Shown piece by piece: positions 1 through 8,511 of a stretch of 56,098 bases of DNA. The DNA is taken from the NCBI RefSeq assembly GCF_001519055.1, contig NZ_KQ954292.1:131755-187852 (forward strand), written 5' to 3'. Position numbers and translations under genes: made by a program. The notes beneath the pieces were generated by a model, which did not search any database, was not told the origin of the DNA, and was given only the letters and a program-made list of their open reading frames with translations. Each line of letters starts with the position of its first letter. Position 1 is the stretch's first letter. The DNA is from Novosphingobium sp. Fuku2-ISO-50 (GTDB lineage: Bacteria > Pseudomonadota > Alphaproteobacteria > Sphingomonadales > Sphingomonadaceae).

Positions 1-193
1 GGAGTTCCGGGGACAGTATATCTAATTGCAGCAAGGAAGAAGCGGGTTTCCGGTTCAAGGCCGGGAAGACGGGTGGACGGAACGTTGCGCAAGACGATGT
101 TGTGAACGAACGACCGCTTTCCGCGATCCGATTTAAGAGCGCGACGAGCCGCTTTTGGGGCGGAATGCGCCATTGCGGCGACAGCACCAGGCA
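1..193. other. Non-coding edge segment
   Basis: No credible gene is visible in the first 193 bases. The opening bases contain the phrase TTCCGGGGACAGTATA. From memory this kind of phrase occurs near ends of small transposase-associated elements, but no partner repeat or transposase is present here, so nothing firm can be said. Confidence 0.3.
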
Positions 194-1180
194 TCAGGCT
201 TTTACCCCCTCCACTTTGTCGCTGCGCCGTTCCACGCGCGGGGGGTGGCCAAAGGCTTCGCGGTAGCATTTGGCGAAATGGGCGGCGGAGGCAAAGCCGG
301 TCGACAGCGCGACTTGCATGATCGGGGCGCTGGTGTGTTGCAGCAAGTGGCGCGCGCGTTTGAGGCGCAAATGCAGGTAATGGCGCGAGGGCGTTGTGGC
401 CAGGTGATCATGAAACAGGCGTTCGAACTGGCGCGGTGACAGCCCGGCGGCGGCGGCGATCGCCTCGATCGGTTCGGGGGTTTCGATCGCGGTTTCCATG
501 CGCGCCAAGGCATCGAGCAGCTTGGCATGGGCCAACCCGGTGCGTTCGCGCAAGGACAGCCGTTGCGGTTCCTCGCTGACGCGCATGCCATGGTGCAGCA
601 TCAATTCGGCGACTTCCAGCGCGAGGTCGTGGCCATAATCGCGTTCGATGAAATGGAGCATGAGATCGAGCGGCGCGGTGCCGCCCGAGCAGGTAAAGCG
701 GTCGCGATCGATTTCGAACAGCCGCGTGGTGACATGGAGCGCGGGGAAATTTTCCGCAAAGCTGGCGACATCCTCCCAATGGATCGTGCAGCGATAGCCT
801 TCCAGCAGCCCCGCCCGCGCCAGCAGCACTGTGCCGGTACACACCGAGCCGAGCATCGCCCCCATCCGCGCGGCCCGGCGCAGCGCGGCAAACAGCGCGG
901 GGCTGCCATGGCGTTCGGCATTGAGCCCCGAACAGACCACGATCACGTCGGCGGCTTGTGCTTCGGCCAGCGCGCAATCGGGCGCGATCCGGGTGCGATT
1001 GCTTGCGGCGACCACATCGCCGTCGATGGTTGCCGTCTGCCAGTGATAAAGATCGGCGCCGCTTTCGCGATTGGCCGCACGCAGCGCCTCGATCGCCGCC
1101 GTATAAGGCATCATCGAGAATTCGGGCACGACCACGAACAGGAAACGACGCGGGGAACACTCAGGCAGGGGCTTGGCCAT
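194..1180 (-). CDS. GlxA-family transcriptional regulator (DJ-1/PfpI plus AraC HTH)
   Basis: A 328-residue transcription factor. The N-terminal half is a DJ-1/PfpI-like domain (FLFVVVPEFSMMPYTAAIEAL near residue 13; SVCTGTVLLARAGLL near 112). The C-terminal hundred residues are an AraC-type double helix-turn-helix (SPRQFERLF; TGFASAAHFAKCYREAFG). The architecture is that of GbdR, CdhR and SouR, which sense glycine betaine, carnitine or sarcosine in Pseudomonas. It is divergent from the corrinoid methyl-transfer operon starting at 1321, so it is probably its activator and binds the 140-bp gap. The effector is inferred, not shown. ATG at 1180 places the DJ-1 domain correctly. Confidence 0.88.
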   Translation of the reverse strand: MAKPLPECSPRRFLFVVVPEFSMMPYTAAIEALRAANRESGADLYHWQTATIDGDVVAASNRTRIAPDCALAEAQAADVIVVCSGLNAERHGSPALFAALRRAARMGAMLGSVCTGTVLLARAGLLEGYRCTIHWEDVASFAENFPALHVTTRLFEIDRDRFTCSGGTAPLDLMLHFIERDYGHDLALEVAELMLHHGMRVSEEPQRLSLRERTGLAHAKLLDALARMETAIETPEPIEAIAAAAGLSPRQFERLFHDHLATTPSRHYLHLRLKRARHLLQHTSAPIMQVALSTGFASAAHFAKCYREAFGHPPRVERRSDKVEGVKA

Positions 1181-1320
1181 GGCGCTGGTCCAAAGAGGAA
1201 GAGCTTCGTCGTTTTTGGGACAATAACCGTCGGCTTTGCGACAGACAAGGGCCGCCGCCGGGCCCCATTCTGCGCGGGAAAGCGCAGCCGGTGGGGGCTG
1301 ATCAGGCGGGACGGCAATCC
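1181..1320. promoter_or_regulatory. Divergent regulatory gap between the GlxA-type regulator and the methyl-transfer operon
   Basis: These 140 bases separate two divergent start codons, so they must carry both promoters and any regulator site. GGGACGG just before the ATG at 1321 is a plausible ribosome binding site. No clear -35/-10 pair or exact palindrome was recognised. Confidence 0.4.
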
Positions 1321-2007
1321 ATGAGCGACGAAAACGACGTGATCCTCGATGATCTTTCCGACGAAGACCTCGTCGATCAGATGAAGGACGATCTTTACGA
1401 CGGCATGGCCGCCGAAGTGCGCGAAGGCACGCAGATCCTGCTGCGGCGCGGCTGGGAGGCGGGCGATATCCTGTCGCAGGCGCTGGTCGAAGGGATGCGC
1501 ATCGTCGGCATCGATTTTCGCGACGGCACGCTGTTCGTGCCCGAAGTGCTGCAATGCGCGGGCGCGATGAAAAGCGGCATGGAACTGCTGCGCCCGATCC
1601 TGGCCAGCACCGGCAGCCGCGCGAGCCTTGGCAAATTCGTCATCGGCACGGTCAAGGGCGACATTCACGACATCGGCAAGAACCTTGTCGGCATGATGCT
1701 CGAAGGCGCGGGCTTTGAAGTGATCGATCTGGGCATCAACAACCCGGTCGACAACTATCTCGCCGCGATCGATCAGCATCAGCCCGCCGTACTCGGCATG
1801 TCGGCGCTGCTGACCACGACAATGCCCTATATGGGCGTGGTGATCGAGGAACTCGACAAGCGCGGGATTCTCAAGAGCCTGCCGGTGATGGTCGGCGGCG
1901 CGCCGCTCAATCAGGAATTTGCCGACGCCATCGGCGCCACGAAATATGGCCGCGATGCCGCCGTCAGCGCGGAGCTGGCCCGCGCACTGGTCGGTCAGAA
2001 CCACTGA
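1321..2007 (+). CDS. Corrinoid (B12-binding) methyl carrier protein, MtgC/MttC-like
   Basis: A 228-residue corrinoid protein that carries the methyl group on a cobalamin-type cofactor between two methyltransferases. An N-terminal helical B12-binding cap (about residues 10-100) is followed by a Rossmann-type domain. GDIHDIGKNLVGMML (from about residue 116) contains the DxHxxG motif that supplies the lower axial histidine to cobalt. GMSALLTTTMPYM and VMVGGAPLNQEFADAIGA are further family motifs. The length fits the MtmC/MtbC/MttC family. It opens an operon with both partner methyltransferases and an activator. The ATG at 1321 follows GGGACGG; longer in-frame extension upstream is unlike the family. 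Confidence 0.93.
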   Translation: MSDENDVILDDLSDEDLVDQMKDDLYDGMAAEVREGTQILLRRGWEAGDILSQALVEGMRIVGIDFRDGTLFVPEVLQCAGAMKSGMELLRPILASTGSRASLGKFVIGTVKGDIHDIGKNLVGMMLEGAGFEVIDLGINNPVDNYLAAIDQHQPAVLGMSALLTTTMPYMGVVIEELDKRGILKSLPVMVGGAPLNQEFADAIGATKYGRDAAVSAELARALVGQNH

Positions 2008-2033
2008 TCGCGGGCGGGCGCGGGGCCGCGACG

Positions 2034-2639
2034 ATGGGCCGATGCCTTGTTCTGGCCTGCGGCGCGCTGGCGCAAGAGGTGCTGGCGGTAAAGGCCGCGC
2101 TGGGCCTGTCCGATGCGGAGATGACGGTGCAGTGCCTTCCTGCCGAGCTGCACAATCGGCCCGCCGCGATTGCCCCGCGCGTGGGCGACGTGCTGGTGGC
2201 AAGGCGGGGGGAATTCGATCGCGTGCTGGTTGCCTATGGCGAATGCGGCACCGGCGGCGCGCTCGATGCGGTGTTGGCGCAATACGACGCGACGCGCCTG
2301 CCGCATGCCCATTGCTATGCGCTGTTTGCCGGGGCGGACCGGTTCGAAGCGATCATCGCAGAAGACATCGGCAGCTTTTTCGTGACCGATTTCCTGGCCC
2401 GCCATTTCGACCGGCTGGTCTGGCAAGGGCTCGGGCTCGACCGCCATCCGCACCTCTTGCCGGTCTATTTCGGGCACTATCGCCGCCTCGTGCATCTCGC
2501 GCAGAGCAACGATGTCGATTTGCGCGCCCGCGCCGAGGCCGCCGCGCAAAAGCTCGGGCTGGCATTCGTGCATCTGCCGGTCGGCCATGGCGACCTGACG
2601 GCTGCGCTCGCCACAGTGACGGAGGACGATCGTGTATAG
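2034..2639 (+). CDS. DUF1638 domain protein
   Basis: A 201-residue protein of the DUF1638 type. Visible traits are a hydrophobic start (CLVLACGALAQEVLAV), a central YGECGTGG stretch with VAYGECG near residue 68, and HCYALFAGADRF. The biochemical role of this family is not known to me. It often sits with MttB-type methyltransferase genes, as here, which suggests a role in corrinoid methyl transfer. The gene starts 26 bases after the corrinoid protein and overlaps the next gene (its TAG lies inside the GTG-started reading frame at 2632), so the two are probably translationally coupled. Confidence 0.8.
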   Translation: MGRCLVLACGALAQEVLAVKAALGLSDAEMTVQCLPAELHNRPAAIAPRVGDVLVARRGEFDRVLVAYGECGTGGALDAVLAQYDATRLPHAHCYALFAGADRFEAIIAEDIGSFFVTDFLARHFDRLVWQGLGLDRHPHLLPVYFGHYRRLVHLAQSNDVDLRARAEAAAQKLGLAFVHLPVGHGDLTAALATVTEDDRV

Positions 2640-3072
2640 CTTGCGCTTGTGGTCGGTGCGCCATGCCCGCCTGCTCGAAAGCGTCTATCGCATGGGCAAC
2701 CCGCTGATCGTGGCGGCGCTGCGCCGCGCCCATCGGGTATTCGGGCGGCGCATCGACCGGCCTGTCACCGCGCTGGAGCGCGCGGCCAAAGGGCTGATGT
2801 TCGATTGCCGGATGTGCGGCGATTGCCAGCTTTCGCGCACGGGCATGAGCTGCCCGATGAATTGCCCCAAGACCTTGCGCAACGGCCCGTGCGGCGGCGT
2901 GCGCGAAAACGGCATGTGCGAAGTGCGCCCCGAAATGGCCTGCGTCTGGGCGCAGGCCTGGCGCGGCGCGGCGCAGATGCGGCACGGCGACGCGATTCGC
3001 GACATTGCCGTGGCGGTCGATCATCGCCGCTTTGGCACGTCGAGCTGGCTGCGGATGGCGCGCGATGACTGA
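2632..3072 (+). CDS. MetV-like protein (methylenetetrahydrofolate reductase C-terminal domain)
   Basis: A 146-residue protein with an MTHFR_C-type cysteine cluster. Eight cysteines fall between residues 59 and 104 (C59, C62, C65, C74, C78, C87, C96, C104) around FDCRMCGDC and CPKTLRNGPCGG. In acetogens this domain is the separate MetV subunit that partners MetF and is thought to pass electrons via a metal centre. Here the metF-like gene follows at once, overlapping by 8 bases (ATG at 3065). The start is GTG at 2632, overlapping the stop of the DUF1638 gene. The symbol is withheld because function is inferred from domain and neighbour. Confidence 0.85.
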   Translation: MYSLRLWSVRHARLLESVYRMGNPLIVAALRRAHRVFGRRIDRPVTALERAAKGLMFDCRMCGDCQLSRTGMSCPMNCPKTLRNGPCGGVRENGMCEVRPEMACVWAQAWRGAAQMRHGDAIRDIAVAVDHRRFGTSSWLRMARDD

Positions 3073-4099
3073 TCCAAGCCCGCTGTGGCACCCCGGCGAT
3101 CCCGCCGACCCCGGCCTGCCTTTGCCGATCCTGCCGGGCCATGTCTCGCCCGGACGTTTCGAGCGCGTGCTGCGCGCCGGGCTGTTTGCCGTGACCACCG
3201 AGCTGGCCCCGCCCGACAGCGCCGACCCCGCCGACGTTTTGACCCGCGCGCGCGAGTTCGACGGCGTCGTCGATGCGATCAACGCGACCGACGGTTCGGG
3301 CGCCAATTGCCACATGTCGAGCCTCGGCGTCTGCGCGATCCTGACGCGCGCGGGCTATTCGCCGATCCTTCAGGTCAGCTGCCGCGACCGTAACCGCATC
3401 GCCATTCAGGGCGACATTCTGGGCGCCGCCGCGCTGGGCGTGTGTTCGATGCTGTGCCTTTCGGGCGATGATGTCAGCGTCGGCGATCATCCCGAGGCAA
3501 AGCCGGTGTTCGATCTCGACAGCGTATCCTTGCTCGATACCGCGCGCGTCATGCGCGATGAGCACAGGTTCCTGTCGGGACGGCGGCTCGACAGCCCGCC
3601 GCGCCTGTTCCTCGGCGCCTCGATCAATCCGTTTGCCCCGCCCGCCGACGCGCGCGTGCATCAGCTGGCCAAGAAAATCGCGGGCGGCGCGCAATTCGTG
3701 CAGAGCCAATATTGCTTCGACATCGCCATGGCGCGCGATTTCCTGAACCGCGCGCGCGACAGGGGCCTGCTCGAACGCTGCTTCGTGCTGATGGGCGTGG
3801 GCGTTCTGGCCAGCGCCAAGACCGCGAAATGGCTGAAATCGGCGATTCCCGGCGTCCATATCCCCGACGAGACGATCCGCCGCCTCGAACAGGCGGAAAA
3901 GCCGCGCGCCGAAGGGCGCAGGATCGCGGTCGAGATGATCCAGCAACTGGCGCAAACGCCGGGCGTCAGCGGAGTCCATGTCATGGCCTATCGCCAGGAA
4001 GAATGGGTCGGCGAAATCATCGCCGCCGCAGGCGTCCTCGGCGACCGCCGCCCGTGGTCCCCCGCTTCCCCTCCCTTCGAACAAAGGACATCCGCATGA
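3065..4099 (+). CDS. Methylenetetrahydrofolate reductase, MetF-like
   Basis: A 344-residue TIM-barrel flavoprotein of the MTHFR family, interconverting methyl-THF and methylene-THF. Seen: FAVTTELAPPDSADPADVL near residue 40, the family start of the barrel; GVVDAINATDGSGANCHMSSL; LQVSCRDRNRIAIQGDILGA; FVQSQYCFDIAMARDFL. The last phrase resembles the QxxFD folate/flavin site of MetF. With the MetV-like gene upstream and the methyl-THF methyltransferase downstream, the probable direction is oxidation of methyl-THF produced by demethylation. ATG at 3065 lies inside the previous gene's end and gives the family's N-terminus; its TGA overlaps the next ATG at 4096. Confidence 0.9.
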   Translation: MTDPSPLWHPGDPADPGLPLPILPGHVSPGRFERVLRAGLFAVTTELAPPDSADPADVLTRAREFDGVVDAINATDGSGANCHMSSLGVCAILTRAGYSPILQVSCRDRNRIAIQGDILGAAALGVCSMLCLSGDDVSVGDHPEAKPVFDLDSVSLLDTARVMRDEHRFLSGRRLDSPPRLFLGASINPFAPPADARVHQLAKKIAGGAQFVQSQYCFDIAMARDFLNRARDRGLLERCFVLMGVGVLASAKTAKWLKSAIPGVHIPDETIRRLEQAEKPRAEGRRIAVEMIQQLAQTPGVSGVHVMAYRQEEWVGEIIAAAGVLGDRRPWSPASPPFEQRTSA

Positions 4100-4998
4100 C
4101 CAGAACGGTGATCAGCTCGGCCTCGAAAGAGGTCGTGATCGGCTTTGACCAGCCTTTCGTGATGATCGGCGAGCGCATCAACCCAACCGGGCGCAAGCTG
4201 CTCGCCGCCGAAATGAAGGAAGGCAATTACGAGCGCGTCATCGCCGACGCGCTGGCGCAAGTGGCCGCCGGCGCCCAGATGCTCGACATCAATGCCGGCA
4301 TTCCGCTCGCCGACGAACCGGCGATCCTGGCTGAAGTGATCCGGCTGGTGCAATCGATCACCGATGTCCCGCTGGCGATCGACAGCTCGATGGTGGCCGG
4401 GCTCGAAGCCGGGCTTGCGGTCTATCAGGGCCGCGCGCTGGTCAATTCGACGACCGGCGAAGACGAGGTGCTCGAGCGCGTGCTGCCGCTGGTCAAGAAA
4501 TACGACGCGGCGGTCGTGGCGATTTCCAACGACGACAGCGGCATTTCCGAAAACCCCGACGACCGCTTCGAAATCGCCAAAAAGATCGTCCAGCGCGCCG
4601 CCGATCACGGGATCAAGGCCTGCGATGTGATCGTCGATCCGCTGGTCATGCCGATCGGCGCGATCAATTCGGCCGGGCGCGACGTGTTCTACCTGCTGCG
4701 CCGGTTGCGCGAAGAGCTGAAAGTCAACACCACTTGCGGCGCGTCGAACATCAGCTTTGGCCTGCCCAATCGCCACGGCATCAACAACGCCTTCCTGCCG
4801 ATGGTCGCAGCGGCAGGCATGACCTCTGCGATCGTCAATCCGCTGCACGAAGGGCTGGTCGCCTCGATCAAGGCGGCTGACGTGCTTAACGGGGTCGATC
4901 CCAGCTGCATGGCGTGGATTCGCGCCAATCGCGATCCGAATGCGGAACCTTCGGGCGAAGGGCGCGGCGGGCGGCGCGGCGGACGGCGCCGGGGCTGA
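4096..4998 (+). CDS. Methyltetrahydrofolate:corrinoid methyltransferase, MtgA/AcsE-like
   Basis: A 300-residue pterin-binding TIM-barrel protein that moves the methyl group between methyl-corrinoid and THF. Family motifs are VMIGERINPTGRK (residues 22-34), MLDINAGIPLADEP, IDSSMVAGLEAGL, LVNSTTGED and CGASNISFGLPNR, matching MeTr/MetH-type pterin sites with the conserved Asp, Asn and Asn. A low-complexity Gly/Arg tail (about residues 286-300) is extra to the family. It starts in an ATGA overlap with the metF-like gene. Its neighbours make a betaine-type demethylation route likely. Confidence 0.92.
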   Translation: MTRTVISSASKEVVIGFDQPFVMIGERINPTGRKLLAAEMKEGNYERVIADALAQVAAGAQMLDINAGIPLADEPAILAEVIRLVQSITDVPLAIDSSMVAGLEAGLAVYQGRALVNSTTGEDEVLERVLPLVKKYDAAVVAISNDDSGISENPDDRFEIAKKIVQRAADHGIKACDVIVDPLVMPIGAINSAGRDVFYLLRRLREELKVNTTCGASNISFGLPNRHGINNAFLPMVAAAGMTSAIVNPLHEGLVASIKAADVLNGVDPSCMAWIRANRDPNAEPSGEGRGGRRGGRRRG

Positions 4999-5001
4999 TC
5001 G

Positions 5002-6954
5002 ATGACAGCCGGGCACAACGTCATTTTTACGCCTTCGGGTCTGCGCGCCGTCGCAGGGCCGGGCGAGACCGTGCTCGATGTCGCGCATCGCGCCGGGGTC
5101 GATTTGCAATCGATCTGCGGCGGGCGCGGGCTGTGCGGGCGGTGCCAGATCGAAGTGGCAAGCGGCGCCCATGCCAAGTTTGCAGTAACCGCCTGCGAAG
5201 CGCACTTGTCTGCGCCCGGCGAGGCCGAAGCGCGGGCCGCGCGGCGCGGCGTGCTCCACGCGGGGCGCCGCCTGGCATGCCGGGCGCAGATTCTGGGCGA
5301 CGTGGTGATCGACGTGCCCGCCGATTCGCAGGTCCACGGCGCGATCATGGCCAAGGCGGGCACCGCGATCGATCTGCCGCTGATCCCTTCGGTGCGGCTG
5401 ATCATGGTCACCGTGCCGCGCCCGGCGCTGGACGACAATCCCGCCGATGCGGAAAGCCTGATCGCCGCGCTGCGCATCGATGCGCAGATCGATGCGACCG
5501 TGCTGCCCCGATTGCAGCCCCTCCTCGCCGCAAACGAGCGCACGCTGATCGTCGTGTTGCGCGATGAAAGCCTGATCATCGATCTGTGGGCGCCGGGCGT
5601 GGCGCATGTCTATGGCGCAGCGCTCGACATCGGCTCGACCTCGCTCGCGCTCTATATCTACGACCTGTCGAGCGGCGATCTGGTGCATCAGGCCGCGGCG
5701 ATGAACCCGCAGATCCGCTATGGCGAAGACCTGATGAGCCGGGTGAGCTATGCCATGCTCAATCCCGACGGCGCAGCGCACCTGACCGGCGCGGTGCGGC
5801 GCGGCGTCGCCGCGATGCTGGCCGCAGGCTGCAAACAGGCGGGGATCGACGCCGATCATCTGCTCGAACTGGTGTTTGTCGGCAATCCGGTGATGCACCA
5901 TCTGTTTCTGGGGATTTCGCCGGTCGAACTGGGGCAGGCGCCGTTTACATTGGCGACGCGCGAATGGGTCGAATTGCCCGCGAGCGCGCTCGATCTCGGC
6001 CTTTCCCGCGCGGCGCGGGTGCAGGCCTTGCCGCTGATCGGCGGGCATGTCGGCGCCGACACGACAGGCGCGTATCTGACGCAGATCGACCGCATGGCCG
6101 GGCGCAGCGTGGTCCTGATCGACATCGGCACCAATGCCGAAGTGGTGCTGAGCCATGGCGGGCGCGTGGCCGCGTGTTCGTCCCCCACCGGCCCCGCGTT
6201 CGAGGGCGCCGAGATTTCCGCAGGCGTGCGCGCCGCGCCGGGCGCGATCGAGCGCGTGCGGATCGACCCGGCGACCGGTCGCGCGCGCGTCAAGCTGATC
6301 GGCGAAGAGGCCTGGATCGACGAGGGCGATGCCGACCTTGCCCGGATCGGCGGCATCTGCGGCTCGGGCATTTTCGAAACGCTGGTCGAGCTGGCCCAGG
6401 CTGGCCTGATCGACCGCAGCGGCAAATTGCGCCCCGAAACCGCGCCCGATCGCTTCATTCCCGATGGCGAAGATGGTCGCTTGCGCAAATACGTGCTGAT
6501 CGACCGCCCGGACAAGCCGATCTGCATCACCCAACGCGACGTGCGCGCGGTGCAGTTGGCCAAGGCGGCGCTGTCGGCGGGGGTGCAATTGCTCGCCGAT
6601 CATCTCGGCTGTGCCGCGCTCGATGAAGTCCTCCTCGCGGGCGCCTTCGGCACGCATCTCGACCCGGCCTATGTCGCCGCGATCGGGATCGTGCCCGGCG
6701 CGCGGGCCGAAACGATCCGCATCATCGGCAATGCCGCCGGGATGGGCGCGGCGACGTGCCTGACCCATGCCCCGTCAAAGGCGCGGATCATCGCCGCGAC
6801 ACGCGCGATCGAAAAAGTAGAAACCGCGACCGAACCCTTGTTTCAGCGGCATTTCGTTGCCGCCATGCCGTTTCCGACCGCACCCGCTGCCGCAGCGGGA
6901 CGGACCACAGCGGGGCGGACAAAGCGCAGCACCCAGAGAGGAGTCCAGCCATGA
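5002..6954 (+). CDS. RamA-like ATP-dependent corrinoid activation protein (2Fe-2S plus ASKHA/DUF4445)
   Basis: A 650-residue protein that probably re-reduces inactive Co(II) corrinoid to Co(I) using ATP. The N-terminus is a 2Fe-2S ferredoxin domain with C39, C45, C48 (SICGGRGLCGRC) and C93. The C-terminal two thirds is an ASKHA-type ATPase (ALDIGSTSLALYIYDL near 208; VVLIDIGTNAEVVL near 370; GICGSGIFETLVELAQAGL; LLAGAFGTHLDP). This is the family of RACo and RACE activators; RamA of methanogens has 4Fe-4S sites instead. It lies 3 bases after the methyl-THF methyltransferase and overlaps the MttB-like gene by ATGA. Confidence 0.9.
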   Translation: MTAGHNVIFTPSGLRAVAGPGETVLDVAHRAGVDLQSICGGRGLCGRCQIEVASGAHAKFAVTACEAHLSAPGEAEARAARRGVLHAGRRLACRAQILGDVVIDVPADSQVHGAIMAKAGTAIDLPLIPSVRLIMVTVPRPALDDNPADAESLIAALRIDAQIDATVLPRLQPLLAANERTLIVVLRDESLIIDLWAPGVAHVYGAALDIGSTSLALYIYDLSSGDLVHQAAAMNPQIRYGEDLMSRVSYAMLNPDGAAHLTGAVRRGVAAMLAAGCKQAGIDADHLLELVFVGNPVMHHLFLGISPVELGQAPFTLATREWVELPASALDLGLSRAARVQALPLIGGHVGADTTGAYLTQIDRMAGRSVVLIDIGTNAEVVLSHGGRVAACSSPTGPAFEGAEISAGVRAAPGAIERVRIDPATGRARVKLIGEEAWIDEGDADLARIGGICGSGIFETLVELAQAGLIDRSGKLRPETAPDRFIPDGEDGRLRKYVLIDRPDKPICITQRDVRAVQLAKAALSAGVQLLADHLGCAALDEVLLAGAFGTHLDPAYVAAIGIVPGARAETIRIIGNAAGMGAATCLTHAPSKARIIAATRAIEKVETATEPLFQRHFVAAMPFPTAPAAAAGRTTAGRTKRSTQRGVQP

Positions 6955-8474
6955 CCAGACCCGTCCGCAGCGGCCGCCGTGCCCGCAGCGATGCCGCCGC
7001 AGCCCCGCGCGCGGCCTATATCACCCGCCGCATTCCGCCCTACGAAGTGCTGGGCGCAGCGGATCTGGCGATCATCGAACACAACGCCGACACGATTCTC
7101 GAAGAGATCGGCATCGACATCAAGGACGATCCCGAATCGATCGCGATCCTCGTCGCGGCGGGCGCCAGCGCAACGGGCGACCGGGTCCGCTTTCCACGAG
7201 GCATGTGCCGCGCAATCATCCGCGCCAGCGCGCCCGCGATCTTTACCCAGCATGCGCGCAATCCGGCCAACAATGTGCAGATCGGCGGCGATGCCATGGT
7301 GCTCGTGCCCAGCTACGGCTCGCCCTTCGTCTACAGCCGCGAAGGCGGGCGGCGTTATGCGACGATCGAGGATTTCCGCAATTTCGTGAAGCTGACCTAC
7401 ATGGCGGATTCGCTGCACCATTCGGGCGGCACGATCTGCGAGCCGGTCGACTTGCCGGTCAACAAGCGCCATTTCGACATGATCTATTCGCATATCCGCT
7501 ATTCGGACAAGGCGTTCATGGGCTCGGTGACGCATCCCGACCGCGCCGAGGATTCGGTGGCGATGTGCAAGATCGTGTTCGGCGATGATTTTGTCGAAAA
7601 CAACTGCGTGCTGGTCAATCTGATCAATGCCAATTCGCCGCTGACGTTCGATGCGACGATGCTCGGCTCGCTCAAAGTCTATGCCCGGCACAATCAGGCG
7701 ACGATGATCAGCCCGTTCATCGTCGCCGGCGCGATGTCGCCGGTCACTGTCGCCGCCGTCGCGGCGCAGAGCCTGGCCGAAGGCATGGTCGGCATGGCCC
7801 TGGCGCAGCTCGTGCGGCCCGGCGCGCCGGTGATCTATGGCAATTTCGTCTCGTCGATGTCGATGCAGTCGGGTGCGCCGACATTCGGCACGCCCGAAGC
7901 TTCGCTGGTCATCAATGTCGGCGCGGCGCTGGCGCGGCGGCTGGGCGTGCCGTTCCGTTCGGCGGGCGGCTTTACCAGTTCCAAGGTCGGCGATGCGCAG
8001 GCCGCCTATGAAGCGGCCAACACGCTGCAACAGGGCCTGATCGCCGGGGTCAATTTCATGCTGCACACGGCGGGCTGGCTCGAAGGCGGGCTGGCCATGG
8101 GCTATGAAAAATTCGTCATGGATGTCGATCAGGCGGCGATGATGGCGATCTATGCCCATGGCGTCGACATGAGCGAAAACGGCCAGGCGATGGACGCGCT
8201 GCGCGAAGTCGGCCCGGGGCAGCACTTCCTCGGCTGCGCGCATACCCAGGCCAATTTCAAGAGCGCGTTCTATCGCTCGACGATTTCCGACGCCAACAGC
8301 TTTGAACAATGGCACGACGAAGGCGCGCTCGATGCCGAAGCGCGCGCCGAAAAGCTCTATAAACGCATGTTGGCCGACTATGTCGCGCCCGCAATCGACC
8401 CCGACATCGATGCCCGGCTGCAGGCGTTCATCGCGGAACGCAAGGCCGCCTTTGCGGATTCGAACGTCGGCTGA
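6951..8474 (+). CDS. MttB/MtgB-family (COG5598) corrinoid-dependent methyltransferase, non-pyrrolysine
   Basis: A 507-residue member of the trimethylamine methyltransferase superfamily, expected to take a methyl group from a quaternary amine and load it on the corrinoid protein. Seen: LAIIEHNADTILEEIGI, RFPRGMCRAIIRASAP, TFGTPEASLVINVGAALARRLGVPFRS, HTAGWLEGGLAMGYEKFVMD. The reading frame is full length with no internal TAG, so it is not a pyrrolysine enzyme and belongs with MtgB (glycine betaine), MtpB (proline betaine), MtcB (carnitine) or relatives; the substrate is unknown. ATG at 6951 follows GAGAGGAG and overlaps the upstream TGA. Last gene of the operon. Confidence 0.92.
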   Translation: MTRPVRSGRRARSDAAAAPRAAYITRRIPPYEVLGAADLAIIEHNADTILEEIGIDIKDDPESIAILVAAGASATGDRVRFPRGMCRAIIRASAPAIFTQHARNPANNVQIGGDAMVLVPSYGSPFVYSREGGRRYATIEDFRNFVKLTYMADSLHHSGGTICEPVDLPVNKRHFDMIYSHIRYSDKAFMGSVTHPDRAEDSVAMCKIVFGDDFVENNCVLVNLINANSPLTFDATMLGSLKVYARHNQATMISPFIVAGAMSPVTVAAVAAQSLAEGMVGMALAQLVRPGAPVIYGNFVSSMSMQSGAPTFGTPEASLVINVGAALARRLGVPFRSAGGFTSSKVGDAQAAYEAANTLQQGLIAGVNFMLHTAGWLEGGLAMGYEKFVMDVDQAAMMAIYAHGVDMSENGQAMDALREVGPGQHFLGCAHTQANFKSAFYRSTISDANSFEQWHDEGALDAEARAEKLYKRMLADYVAPAIDPDIDARLQAFIAERKAAFADSNVG

Positions 8475-8511
8475 TCTTGCCAGGGATCGGGGCCGCTGCC
8501 ATCGCCATGGC

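Noticed and set aside
958..1320. In-frame extension of the corrinoid protein gene up to 958
   Set aside because: The extension runs antisense through the regulator gene and is unlike the family; ATG 1321 gives the normal length.
3988..6768. 926-codon open frame on the minus strand
   Set aside because: Lies opposite the strongly supported metF, methyltransferase and RamA-like genes; composition is that of a high-GC antisense shadow (His/Arg/Asp-rich, no motifs).
6951..8474. Pyrrolysine-containing trimethylamine methyltransferase
   Set aside because: No in-frame TAG inside the gene, and no pylT, pylS or pylBCD genes in the window.
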